A stretch of DNA of 64,000 bases from Muribaculaceae bacterium (GTDB taxonomy: Bacteria; Bacteroidota; Bacteroidia; Bacteroidales; Muribaculaceae). A program made the position numbers and the translations under genes. This document shows positions 53,343 through 61,496 of this stretch, piece after piece; positions within the stretch are counted from its first letter, which is position 1; each line of letters begins with the position of its first letter. Location: contig JAGAJP010000060.1 of NCBI GenBank assembly GCA_017626045.1, forward strand, positions 44,405 to 108,404. Reading direction: 5' to 3'. The notes under the pieces are model-generated. The model had not been told where the DNA came from. It made no database searches and worked only from the letters and a program-made list of their open reading frames with translations.

Positions 53343-54233
53343 TCAGTGTCTATTGATAGATTTCAGCAGTCGGTCGCTCGACTTGGGCTTCCAGATTATG
53401 CCGGCGGTACCGACAATGAATTTCTCCGGCACAAGGCCGAAATATCGCGAGTCTCTGGAGTCAATCACATGGTCGCCTGCCGCAAAACAGTAATTTTCTG
53501 CAAATATATAACTTTTTGTCGGAATATCATCAATATATACAGCGGAATCTTTCCATTCCACTCGTTTTCCGGTCTCCCATTCAACATATCTGCCGTAAAG
53601 CAGCCAGTTTCGGCGGTCGAGTGTAATCCGCATCCCCTTGCCGGGAATCACCAGCGGCCCCATCTCCTTTATGGTCCAGCCGAAAATGGAGTCTTTCGGA
53701 AAGCACCGCATCCACCCCCTCCATTTCGATATGTCCGGCTCCTGCTGCTCCCGGAGTCTCATCATTCTCTGCAGTTGCCGCTGCTCATCCGCCACTCCGA
53801 GAGTGTCGGGGCATCCCCTCACTCGATAGAACGAGTCGCGTATCTCAAGGGTGTCTCCCGCCACTGCCACCGCCCTCTTGCAGTAGTATGTGGCGAGGTT
53901 CATCGCTATGCTGTCGCGTCTTCCTCCCTTGTCGGGATACGGGTAGTTGAATATTATTACGTCGCCCCTCTCGAGCCTACCGTAGCCCGGCAGACGGCGT
54001 ATGGTGTAAGGCTTCCCGTCTATGGCGTCGCGTATGTCGAATATCCGTGCGCCCAATTTCCATTTGTTGACAAGTCCGCTCTCGTCGGGAAGTATGGTGG
54101 GGGTCATCGATCCGCTCGGCGTGTGAAACGAGCATGTGGTGGTCACCTGAAGCACCGCATACAGCGCCACCGCCGCCACTGCGGTAAGCATCACCTTGTA
54201 GGTTATGTCTATTATTCTGTCTATCTTCTTCAT
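53343..54233 (-). CDS. lepB: Signal peptidase I (S26 family)
   Basis: A 296-residue membrane-bound enzyme that removes signal peptides of Sec-exported proteins. One N-terminal membrane helix (about 13-30, VMLTAVAAVALYAVLQV) precedes the catalytic Ser in TPSGSMTPTI (Ser about 42). RLERGDVIIFNYP and the catalytic Lys in CKRAVAVAGDTLEI (about 119) follow. The closing box is CFAAGDHVIDSRDSRYFGLV (GD.S.DSR.wG). It overlaps the stop of the O-antigen-ligase-like gene by four bases. Placed beside the NVEALA cluster, it may be dedicated to those precursors; that is inference. Confidence 0.94.
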   Translation of the reverse strand: MKKIDRIIDITYKVMLTAVAAVALYAVLQVTTTCSFHTPSGSMTPTILPDESGLVNKWKLGARIFDIRDAIDGKPYTIRRLPGYGRLERGDVIIFNYPYPDKGGRRDSIAMNLATYYCKRAVAVAGDTLEIRDSFYRVRGCPDTLGVADEQRQLQRMMRLREQQEPDISKWRGWMRCFPKDSIFGWTIKEMGPLVIPGKGMRITLDRRNWLLYGRYVEWETGKRVEWKDSAVYIDDIPTKSYIFAENYCFAAGDHVIDSRDSRYFGLVPEKFIVGTAGIIWKPKSSDRLLKSINRH

Positions 54234-55597
54234 CGTCTCATGCTCTCTTTTATCTCAGGTCTCTTTTCAAGGCTTTCCAGAGTCTTCAGTGCCTCATCCC
54301 TCATGTCGTCGACGGCAGGCGACTTCACTTTCACCTTCATGGTCAGAATCGTCTCCGCCTCGCGTCGACAAGACTCCCTTTCTTCATGCAGCGGGTCGGA
54401 ATACAGCTTCATCAGCAGATAGTGGGGATACATTCGGTTGGGACAGCGCGCCGCCCCTTTGCGGAAGTAAAACTCCGCGCTGTCGGTCATTGAGAGTTCC
54501 TGATAGTTTTTTCCTATTATGTTTGGCACCATGGGATCGGCGCTTTTCCTGAGCAGTGGGATCAGGAGCCGGTTTGAGCCGCGGCTGTCGCCGGCGCGGT
54601 GCAGGTTGAGGGCGGTGGAGAATATCGCCTGCACGTCGCTCGTCGGCGAATGGGTCAGGAAGAGAACCAAGGCTGTCGCCGTGACGGCGGTTCCGGCAAT
54701 CCTGACCGGAATGCGCCCCGCAGTGAGATATGACGCGGCGAGCACGGCGGCTATGGTGGAGGCGAAGAGAGTAAACTGCAGAGGATAAGACCCTGCCATC
54801 ACGATGGCGGCGGCGAGCACGCACCCTGTGAGCCCGAACTGCCGCTGCCTCCATGCCGTGATTATCGCGCCGGCAATCAGCGCGGTCATGAGCAGTGAGG
54901 CGACCGGTCCGTAGGCTATTGCTGTCTGGAGGTATTCGTTGAAAACATATTCCGGGGCGTCGGCAACCGTCCGCTCCTGTTCGGAGCTTTTTACGGAAGC
55001 GAAATATCGCTCCTGACACTCGCCGTAGGCACCTGCCACATTATCCCATCCCACACCTGTGGCAGGTGCGTCTACAGCTGCCGTGGCGGCTATCTTCCAC
55101 ATCAGGAGCCTGCCGTCGGCGGAATCTTTCTTTGCCATGTATAGCGCGGCACCTCCCGCGCAGATGATTGCGGTAATGGCGATTGACAGAAGTAGTCTTC
55201 TCTTGTGCGTAAGGCGGTGAGCCGGGTCATGGAGCGCGACGGCGCATCCCGCCGCGCAGGCAAGAATGGCTGTTCTGCTCAATGTGGCGGGAATCAGGAC
55301 GGCGCATAGAAGCGCCATCCCGAATGCCGCTGCTTTTGTAAGTCGGTGGCGGCCGTTTTTGATAGCGAATGCCGTCATTGGAGCGATTACGGCAAGATAA
55401 CATGCAAAAGGACCCGGATTATAGAAAGTGCCCGTGAAAGCGTATGAATGATGGCGGCTCTGCATTATCCCCCCCCATTGGAGAATACCGACGCATGCCT
55501 CGTAATATCCGAGACATAGTATGGCGAGACAGATAATCCTGACCAAGGAATCTGTCCGCCAAAAGTGTCTGCGAGAGTATGCCTCCATATTCATCAT
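54230..55597 (-). CDS. O-antigen-ligase-like polytopic protein with C-terminal TPR-like part
   Basis: A 455-residue membrane protein. About nine hydrophobic segments span residues 18-310, with a Wzy_C/O-antigen-ligase style loop: TLSRTAILACAAGCA (about 104-118), then VGWDNVAGAYGECQERYF (about 178-195) and EYVFNEYLQTAIAYGPVASL (about 213-232). The start, before these, contains GTFYNPGPFACYLAVIAP, which is typical of the 'G.f.Nps..a..l' motif of the family. The last 140 residues are cytoplasmic or periplasmic with TPR-like helices (NYQELSMTDSAEFYFRKGAARC). Relatives of this shape lie near NVEALA peptides in other Bacteroidales, as far as I remember. It overlaps lepB by four bases. The substrate is unknown. 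Confidence 0.72.
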   Translation of the reverse strand: MMNMEAYSRRHFWRTDSLVRIICLAILCLGYYEACVGILQWGGIMQSRHHSYAFTGTFYNPGPFACYLAVIAPMTAFAIKNGRHRLTKAAAFGMALLCAVLIPATLSRTAILACAAGCAVALHDPAHRLTHKRRLLLSIAITAIICAGGAALYMAKKDSADGRLLMWKIAATAAVDAPATGVGWDNVAGAYGECQERYFASVKSSEQERTVADAPEYVFNEYLQTAIAYGPVASLLMTALIAGAIITAWRQRQFGLTGCVLAAAIVMAGSYPLQFTLFASTIAAVLAASYLTAGRIPVRIAGTAVTATALVLFLTHSPTSDVQAIFSTALNLHRAGDSRGSNRLLIPLLRKSADPMVPNIIGKNYQELSMTDSAEFYFRKGAARCPNRMYPHYLLMKLYSDPLHEERESCRREAETILTMKVKVKSPAVDDMRDEALKTLESLEKRPEIKESMRR

Positions 55598-55609
55598 TCA
55601 CGTAAGCGT

Positions 55610-55650
55610 TACCGATAACCTTGTAGGGACACAAGGCTCGTGTATCTTCA
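55610..55650. repeat. Half copy of a palindromic repeat
   Basis: taccgataaccttgtaggga followed by cacaaggctcgtgt. The first 21 bases are identical to 60957-60977, where a full paired version is found. The pair of arms seen there is incomplete here. Confidence 0.6.
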
Positions 55651-55700
55651 TTATCAAGTAGTTAAAATGCTTTTAGATAAGAAGAAAGAACTTCAGATTC

Positions 55701-56270
55701 TTAGAACTCTATATATTTCAGGTTATTGAAATCCTCAAATGCTTCAAGATAGTATATTCGGTTTCTCTTCTCATCCAAGAATATACGCAGAATATCTGTG
55801 TCTACACGGAACTTACGAATCGGATTGAGATCCGCGTCAAGCAATAGGAAATCATATTTCAAATTGCGACCGGAAAGGTTCAAAAACAATGGTTGAAGAT
55901 TCTTAATCTTGTATCCATAATACTGAGCGAGGATGTATTCCTTCCCGGAGTTTACAAAAGAGTAATAACCATAATTGTCATAGTGGTCATGAAGATTAAT
56001 GTCTTTGGCGGATATGGATTTATCCTTTGGTATAATAAATTTAAATCCGTCGTCAAGCCTCATCTTAAACAGTTCGTTGATGGATCTCAAGCCAATCACG
56101 ACCTCTTTGTCTTGAATGGAAAAACTGAATTTTCCGAATTTGTTGACATCATTTTTGTCCATATCTTCTATCATCGAAGAGATGTTTATCCTGTCTCCGG
56201 TGTTTTGGCAACCTGACAATATTAGAATTGAAATGGCGAAGACGGGTATTGAATATTTGTGGAAATTCAT
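55701..56270 (-). CDS. Short lipoprotein, likely reduced propeller relative
   Basis: A 189-residue lipoprotein from the ATG at 56270 (MNFHKYSIPVFAISILILSGC, lipobox LSGC, Cys about 21); the upstream frame before that ATG overlaps the previous gene. The middle SFSIQDKEVVIGLRSINELF and the end with RIFLDEKRNRIYYLEAFEDF look like one or two blades of the six-bladed-propeller lipoproteins encoded around it, but more than half of the normal ~350 residues are absent. It may be a small partner or a shrunken paralogue. It lies 67 bases after the propeller gene at 56338-57426. Confidence 0.5.
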   Translation of the reverse strand: MNFHKYSIPVFAISILILSGCQNTGDRINISSMIEDMDKNDVNKFGKFSFSIQDKEVVIGLRSINELFKMRLDDGFKFIIPKDKSISAKDINLHDHYDNYGYYSFVNSGKEYILAQYYGYKIKNLQPLFLNLSGRNLKYDFLLLDADLNPIRKFRVDTDILRIFLDEKRNRIYYLEAFEDFNNLKYIEF

Positions 56271-56276
56271 CGGGAA

Positions 56277-56298
56277 ATGCTTCGGTAGATGACGGCTT
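56277..56298. repeat. Copy of the atgcttcggtNgatgacggc repeat
   Basis: atgcttcggtagatgacggc plus tt occurs here and, with one change, at 61064-61085, where it follows the palindromic repeat. It marks dispersal of the same element within the NVEALA region. Confidence 0.5.
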
Positions 56299-56337
56299 AT
56301 TATCCTATCTGCGGGTTTCCTTATATTGAAAGGTTTC

Positions 56338-57426
56338 TTATTTAAGTTTACGGACTTCGAGAATGGAAGGATTTGATTCGTCATCGGTGTTGACTAAAAA
56401 CAAGAACGAATCATCGCTTTCGCACGCGGTAAAAGTCAGCAGAAAAGAGGTGTCCTCGTTGCCGGTTATGTTGTCATTTATCATGCTTTTCTCTTTCGGG
56501 CGAACTTTATATTCCTTTACGGATTTTCCGTTGTCAACGATGATGGAGTTGTATATTCCCGGATACCTCAGCGCCACGATTGTCTGACGGCCGTTGGTTC
56601 GGAAACCGATAAGTCCGGCATATTTCTCCATGACTTTTGATGGGAAGTCCATGTATCCGTATTTGTCGAAGTATTCCCGGTTGATATCCATGGTGACGGC
56701 AGGTTCTTTGCCTGGCGAAAGTATTTCCTTCATCGAGAACAATCCGGTTTCCGGGTCATAGCAGACAGCGGTGTTGGTGTCGGCGATAATCGACGCTATC
56801 TGCTTACCGGCTTCCACGAACTGGACAGTAGCCTGTCCGCTGTTTGCGAGATCCTTGTCGAAAAAGGATTGTGTCACCTTTCCGTCTACGGAGAAGACGT
56901 TGAAGACCTTGTCGTCCGGTGTCATGGCAATGAAACTGCCGTCGCTGAGACACTTGAATTTGTTGGCATAGAAAGACAGGGGAATATTGCCTCTGAATTC
57001 AAGCGAAGGATACTTATATTTCACAATTCCCTTTAGGGAAGACACCCATATCTCATCAGATGACGCATCTATGTCGAAGTCCAGAAGACTTTCGTATTCT
57101 TCCGGTCCGCGTCCTATTCTCGACAGTTTCCCGACAAAATGACCTGTATTGTCAAACATAACTACATCGTTGATAGACTGGACAAATATATATCCGTCTT
57201 TTTTAATGACCTTGTTTGACCTTCCTCCGATGAGGCTTTCATCCGTTGTCTCCAACGGAATCATGTCATGGTCGCCGATAATATCGGAGAGTTTTGCAGT
57301 GGTCTCCTCAAAGGTACCCAAGGAGATTTCAGGAAGCAGAATATCAGAATCGTCTGATTTCTCTTTATTTCCGCAAGATGCCAAGACAGCAAGGCAAAGA
57401 ATTGCCAGGATAGTTTTGAATCGCAT
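56338..57426 (-). CDS. Six-bladed beta-propeller lipoprotein (DUF5128-type)
   Basis: A 362-residue lipoprotein (lipobox LASC, Cys about 18). DHDMIPLETTDESLIGGRSN (about 53-72), FVQSINDVVMFDNTGHFVGK and IGRGPEEYESLLDFDIDASS are the signature of the 6-bladed-propeller lipoproteins of Bacteroidales ('iPLeTtdesLIg', 'FD..GkFl.kig..G.GPgEY'). It probably lies in the periplasm or at the surface and may bind a peptide or glycan. It is one of three full propeller genes in the region, and of these the closest to the consensus. No promoter is certain; 230 bases upstream are A/T-rich without a gene. Confidence 0.8.
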   Translation of the reverse strand: MRFKTILAILCLAVLASCGNKEKSDDSDILLPEISLGTFEETTAKLSDIIGDHDMIPLETTDESLIGGRSNKVIKKDGYIFVQSINDVVMFDNTGHFVGKLSRIGRGPEEYESLLDFDIDASSDEIWVSSLKGIVKYKYPSLEFRGNIPLSFYANKFKCLSDGSFIAMTPDDKVFNVFSVDGKVTQSFFDKDLANSGQATVQFVEAGKQIASIIADTNTAVCYDPETGLFSMKEILSPGKEPAVTMDINREYFDKYGYMDFPSKVMEKYAGLIGFRTNGRQTIVALRYPGIYNSIIVDNGKSVKEYKVRPKEKSMINDNITGNEDTSFLLTFTACESDDSFLFLVNTDDESNPSILEVRKLK

Positions 57427-57657
57427 GAATTTATAGTTTTTATGGTTTATATCATTTGTAAATAAGTATAGACAACTTCAAATTAAGTTTTGAAAAAAAT
57501 CAAAATCTTCTTCAAAATCGCTGTTCTTACATTTCCGGAAATATAAGAAAAGCACTCATATTTTGTTTCGACTGCAAATATACTGATTTATATCCAATTC
57601 CGCAAATCAGTTGAGTGTCATTACTTCAACTTTCATCAGACATTGATGATATAGTCA

Positions 57658-57978
57658 CTATCTTGATTTTTTTGTCTTATTATCTATCTTATAATTTGAA
57701 CGATCTTTGTCGATACGTTTGAAGCTATCCTTTTTAAGTTCTAAAAAAACGGTGTCATTTGAAACTCTAATACTGAGGACATCGGTGTCCTTGATTGCGT
57801 TGACTCCTTTTCCCGACAGAATTTTTCCATTATTGACCAGAGCTGAGATATAAACAGCCCTATCTTGGCTCTCTTTTTTATGATTGCCTTTCTTCTGGTC
57901 GTTTCCTGCTGTCGTTGGTGCAATGGTTGTCGCCAGCAATATGATGGCATATACTAACTTGATGATACTTCTGTTCAT
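57658..57978 (-). CDS. Small exported protein, paralogue 1 (SFKRIDKDRSNYK type)
   Basis: A 106-residue protein with a signal peptide (1-25, VYAILLATTIAPTTAG). After a Lys-rich linker come KILSGKGVNAIKDTDVLSIR and FLELKKDSFKRIDKDRSNYK, ending IDNKTKKSR. The paralogue at 61155-61496 shares the last ~35 residues almost exactly. No family is known to me. It lies 11 bases after the broken transglutaminase-like gene. Confidence 0.65.
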   Translation of the reverse strand: MNRSIIKLVYAIILLATTIAPTTAGNDQKKGNHKKESQDRAVYISALVNNGKILSGKGVNAIKDTDVLSIRVSNDTVFLELKKDSFKRIDKDRSNYKIDNKTKKSR

Positions 57979-57989
57979 ATTTGTGTTTT

Positions 57990-59208
57990 TTAATGAAAAA
58001 TTTGTGATTTTTTCTGCATGTTATACTCAAAGACGCGTTCATTTACTCCTCGGGTGTGATTTTTCAGGAAAAGAAGGGCTCCGTCGGGAATGTTGTAGAT
58101 TAATTCATCACTGCGGGCAGTCTTCTTTCCTAAAGATATCCATTGGCAATCGTGGTCGCACCAATAGAATAACTCATATAAGTCGCCGGTACGTATATAG
58201 TTGTCTCTGTTTCTTGGAGAATACGATATGCCTGAAATCATACGAGGCCATTTCAAGTCTACCGCACTCCAGCCTCCGGATGGTTCTTTATAGTCGAAAG
58301 ATGTGTATAAATCTCCATCAAAGACATTGTTATATTCATGAGTTCCTTTCCCTGTCCTGTCTCCCGGGGTACCGAACGTTCTACATCCTAACGCGATGTT
58401 TTCATCATTTCCTAACTCAAAGATCTCAAGTTCCGCTATGTTGCAATATGTACTGTCTGCACCGACATATCTCACGTATCATAGCCCCCACACCGAAATC
58501 CCGGCAGTTGCCGGCTTTGACTGTCAAGCCTTTTACTCCGAGAGTGCATCCTTTTGGAAGACCATCAGTCCATTTGAAAGGTCTGACATTCCAGAATTTC
58601 ATAGCTAAATTGGCAGCATCACGCACATTGAGGTCATTCCTCAGAATAATAGAATCTTTTATTTCATAAATTGTATTGTCGGCTTCAGTTTTCCATTTCA
58701 GGTTCAGCGGCTCATTGCCAACTCTATAAGGAAGAATATATTCTAAAAATACGTTATCCTTAAATTTTCTGCATATTTTGGAGGAATTCCTGAAATTATA
58801 CATATCCAGAATATATTGCCATAGTTGTTCTTTGTCAATAATGACCATGTCATCAATATATTCAAGGTTCTGTATGTTCAACCTCCCCTCCCTATGTTCT
58901 ATAGAATCCACAAGTTCAGATACTTTCTGTGATGATGCAGACCAAGACTTGTAATAATTCAGATATAAATCAAGTGTAGATTCCGATACTCCATGATGAA
59001 ATGACATATTGCTAAGAATGAAATCAGCTATTCTCATCAAATCCTGTGTCGCATTGTCGTTTCCGATCTTTTCTCCATATTGCAAGGCTTTTTTGTATAC
59101 ATAATCCCTTGGCGTTTCAGATTCATGTCTGAAATGGTATATGACAATTGCGGTTATTATTGCAATAACACCAAATACTGTATATGATATTACAGTCCTT
59201 GCTTTCAT
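57990..59208 (-). pseudogene. Transglutaminase-like protein with discoidin-like end, internally deleted
   Basis: Two frames make up the gene. The first, from the ATG at 59208, has a membrane anchor (VISYTVFGVIAIITAIVIYH) and reaches the transglutaminase Cys motif in VKAGNCRDFGVG, then soon ends. The second frame, with only 14 codons of overlap (58475-58434 region), carries REVRYVGADSTYCNIAELEI, FDGDLYTSFDYKEPSGGWSA and LYELFYWCDHDCQWISLGKK. That is the C-terminal discoidin-like part that such proteins have several hundred residues further on. The part between, with the catalytic His and Asp, is missing and the joint is out of frame. It is a deleted, non-functional relic. Confidence 0.72.
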
Positions 59209-59237
59209 GTAAAATTCTTTATAGAGATTAGACACTA

Positions 59238-60377
59238 TTATTTCTTTGTCATGTCATAGCGTAGGATTTTGTGATTTCCGTCTTCTGAAGTCGAGACTCC
59301 ATACAGTATGTCTCCTGATGGTGCCGCTCCTATGTAGAGTAGTTTTTCATCCGGATGAAATACACCTTGTAGTTCTCCGTTCCAATTGTATTTAAGGATG
59401 TGTGTGGAGTAATCGTCTCTATCTGATTTCATACTCTTATTCGTGGCTCCGATGTATGTTAGATACACACCGTCGGCAAACGGTGTTATGTCTTTAAAAT
59501 GCTTAACAGTCTCAGGGCGTAGTTTAAGATGGAATTGCTCGTCTTTTCCATCGGCATCCAAAACCGGACCTACGGAGTAATATTCTTTGAGAAGTCTGGG
59601 GGTGTCTCCTGAAACGTCAAAAAACGCAAGCCAGTCATGGAACGCGCCTGCTGCGCAAATATATCTCTTGTCCGGAGACATGGCGAAAATCACCTGGTAA
59701 CTCATGTAGAAATCCGGATTGACATTCTCTCTCGTCTCAGTGCCGGGCACCAGACCGAACGTAGTTACAGCAGTTCCGTCATTGTCGAAGAAAGTGAAGA
59801 TTTTACCGTTTCCATACAGGTTGTCGCCGACATATCCGTTCAGTGACTTATACAGCCGTCCACCGCTCATGTCTTTAAATCGTATCGAAGGAACGCTGTC
59901 GGGACCGCTTATGAATTGATCTACGTCTTGATACCGTAACATTGTCTGGTTCTGATCGTCGTAGATATATATTCTTCCCTGAGAGTCAATCTGTGTTCTT
60001 GATTGTCCGAGGAGTTGACCGGGGCCTTCTCCTCTGGCACCGGCGCGGCATATTACGCTGTCGCTATTTAAGGAAACAATTGAATAGTTGTATTCATCAT
60101 CATCGTCGTAAAAAATCAAGGTGTCGCCCACCTCATACATCCATGCCATATTAAGGATTGATTCTCTCGCGTTTATAAGAATAGAGTCTCCCGAGATCTC
60201 CACAATGTCAGTTGCCTTCAAGTATGGAGGCAGATCAGTTGTTTTGTCGTGTGAGCAGGATGCCGTCAACATCGCAAACAATAAAAGAGAAGTCACATAC
60301 GTCCCTATTATGTCATACCCTCGTGAATTGTTACGCTTGAGAAGCTCTGATATAAATTCAGGTTTAAATGTCATCAT
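59238..60377 (-). CDS. Six-bladed beta-propeller lipoprotein (BF3164-like)
   Basis: A 379-residue lipoprotein from the ATG at 60377 (a second ATG follows at 60374); a longer frame upstream is discarded as it covers the hairpin region. Its lipobox TASC lies at about residue 40 after a long N-terminal part. SDSVICRAGARGEGPGQLLG and GRIYIYDDQNQTMLRYQDVD match the BF3164/TolB-like propellers, and VYLTYIGATNKSM and LQGVFHPDEKLLYIG belong to later blades. It lies downstream of NVEALA gene 1, from which a hairpin separates it. It may bind the peptide or its receptor; this is inference. Confidence 0.75.
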   Translation of the reverse strand: MMTFKPEFISELLKRNNSRGYDIIGTYVTSLLLFAMLTASCSHDKTTDLPPYLKATDIVEISGDSILINARESILNMAWMYEVGDTLIFYDDDDEYNYSIVSLNSDSVICRAGARGEGPGQLLGQSRTQIDSQGRIYIYDDQNQTMLRYQDVDQFISGPDSVPSIRFKDMSGGRLYKSLNGYVGDNLYGNGKIFTFFDNDGTAVTTFGLVPGTETRENVNPDFYMSYQVIFAMSPDKRYICAAGAFHDWLAFFDVSGDTPRLLKEYYSVGPVLDADGKDEQFHLKLRPETVKHFKDITPFADGVYLTYIGATNKSMKSDRDDYSTHILKYNWNGELQGVFHPDEKLLYIGAAPSGDILYGVSTSEDGNHKILRYDMTKK

Positions 60378-60502
60378 AAAAAAACAATTAAATGAATTGA
60401 GGTTATTCAGATTGATTTGTAAATTTGAGTGCTTAAAAACCGGGATATTAATATTAAATGATAATCGATTTCTAATATTACTCAAACAGAATACATAATT
60501 GA

Positions 60503-60548
60503 ATATGGGGGAACAGAACTTGGCTTTTGGCTGATTCTGCCCCCATAT
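60503..60548 (-). promoter_or_regulatory. Hairpin after NVEALA gene 1
   Basis: Nine perfectly paired bases (atatggggg / cccccatat), extended by cagaa/ttctg after a two-base bulge, form a strong stem. It lies 21 bases past the stop and 126 bases before the propeller start. No clear U-run follows on the minus strand, so it is more likely to protect the mRNA end or limit read-through than to act as a full terminator. Confidence 0.6.
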
Positions 60549-60568
60549 ATCAATTTCTGGATTCTTCC

Positions 60569-60814
60569 TTAATTTTTTTCCGGGAAAAATAGCTTCATTC
60601 CAAATAAAGTACAGCAGTAGTCACCGTGATTTTTTGTGCTACATCCATTCTCACAATCAGAGAAACCGCTCTCTCCACCTGAAAGAGCTTCGACATTGGC
60701 GATTGTGAGAGCGGATTTTGCTCCGTTCTCAGACGTGCGGAGTCCGAGGACTCCGGCAAGGCAGCCTACGGCTGCGATGGCTGCTATAGCCATTCTTTTT
60801 GTTTTCTTATTCAT
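60569..60814 (-). CDS. NVEALA-type Cys-rich exported peptide, copy 1
   Basis: An 81-residue precursor. A basic start (MNKKTKRM) and a hydrophobic AIAAIAAVGCLAGVLGL segment form a signal-like leader. LTIANVEALS (about 36-45) is the NVEALA motif. The 36-residue tail, GGESGFSDCENGCSTKNHGD then YCCTLFG, holds four Cys (C-x3-C, CC). The leader is almost the same at DNA level as in copy 2, but the tails do not align. The family is of unknown function; its form recalls bacteriocin-like or signalling peptides. A 198-bp direct repeat covers the leader and upstream DNA. Confidence 0.82.
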   Translation of the reverse strand: MNKKTKRMAIAAIAAVGCLAGVLGLRTSENGAKSALTIANVEALSGGESGFSDCENGCSTKNHGDYCCTLFGMKLFFPEKN

Positions 60815-60937
60815 GATAAAACTAATTTAGCCGAGGCATTTGCAACTGCCTGGCGGTTGTTGTTATTGAATGTTTCCGGAAACATTTATTATCGTTGGGT
60901 ATTCAAAATCTTTATAATACACATGTATAGTTCGCTC
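60740..60937. repeat. 198-bp direct repeat, copy 1 (with DUF1573 3' remnant)
   Basis: Nearly identical and in exact register (offset 2106) with 62846-63043. It covers the NVEALA leader codons, the upstream region and, at 60863-60937, the last 24 codons and stop of the DUF1573 gene without the rest of that gene. It is therefore the joint of a partial tandem duplication. Confidence 0.9.
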
Positions 60938-60956
60938 CGTAATTCTTCCGTTGAAA

Positions 60957-61053
60957 TACCGATAACCTTGTAGGGACGTTCGGCTCGAACGTCCTAAATT
61001 AATAGCAGTAATATCTTGATTATGAGGATGCACGAGGTGCGCATCCCTACAAG
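60957..61053. repeat. Palindromic (REP/MITE-like) repeat element
   Basis: An outer inverted pair, cttgtaggga (60967-60976) and tccctacaag (61044-61053), encloses a perfect 9-base hairpin ggacgttcg-gct-cgaacgtcc (60974-60994). A second hairpin ggatgcacgaggtgcgcatc (61026-61045) is also inside. Half copies of the element flank other genes of the cluster (55610-55650). The 100 bases after it hold no gene. Confidence 0.7.
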
Positions 61054-61154
61054 TTTATGTGTAATGCTTCGGTGGATGACGGCTTGTTTGAATCGCGTTT
61101 AATGGTGAAGAGCGCGGTATAACGATTCTTGTCATCTGCACTCGGAGATTGCGT

Positions 61155-61496
61155 CTATAGAGCCTTGTGGGATGAGGCCTTTTTTGTATTATTATCTATC
61201 TTATAGTTTGAACGATCCTTGTCGATACGTTTGAAGCTGTCTTTTTTCAACTCGAAAATCACGGTGTCTTTTCTTACCCAAACGCTGAGGATGTCGGTTT
61301 CTTTAATTGCTTTGAGACCTTTGTCAGACAATATCTTGTCGTTGTTGGCAAGTTTCGAGATTTGGGTCTTCTTTTCCTTCCCCTTGCCTGAATTGGTAGC
61401 GCTTGTCTTGTTGCTTCCGGCTACAGCGGCAGAAGCGGACATGGCTGCCATTATTGCCATGATGATAAGGCTTTTTACTAATCTTTTCATAATCAT
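61155..61496 (-). CDS. Small exported protein, paralogue 2 (SFKRIDKDRSNYK type)
   Basis: A 113-residue protein with a signal peptide (1-26, LIIMAIMAAMSASAAVAG), then a Ser/Lys-rich linker and KILSDKGLKAIKETDILSVW, ending FELKKDSFKRIDKDRSNYK and a few residues more. It is the paralogue of 57658-57978; the C-terminal 35 residues are nearly identical while the N-terminal half has drifted. It follows directly on the stop of the propeller gene. In both copies the gene closes a propeller-containing unit. Unknown function. Confidence 0.65.
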   Translation of the reverse strand: MIMKRLVKSLIIMAIMAAMSASAAVAGSNKTSATNSGKGKEKKTQISKLANNDKILSDKGLKAIKETDILSVWVRKDTVIFELKKDSFKRIDKDRSNYKIDNNTKKASSHKAL

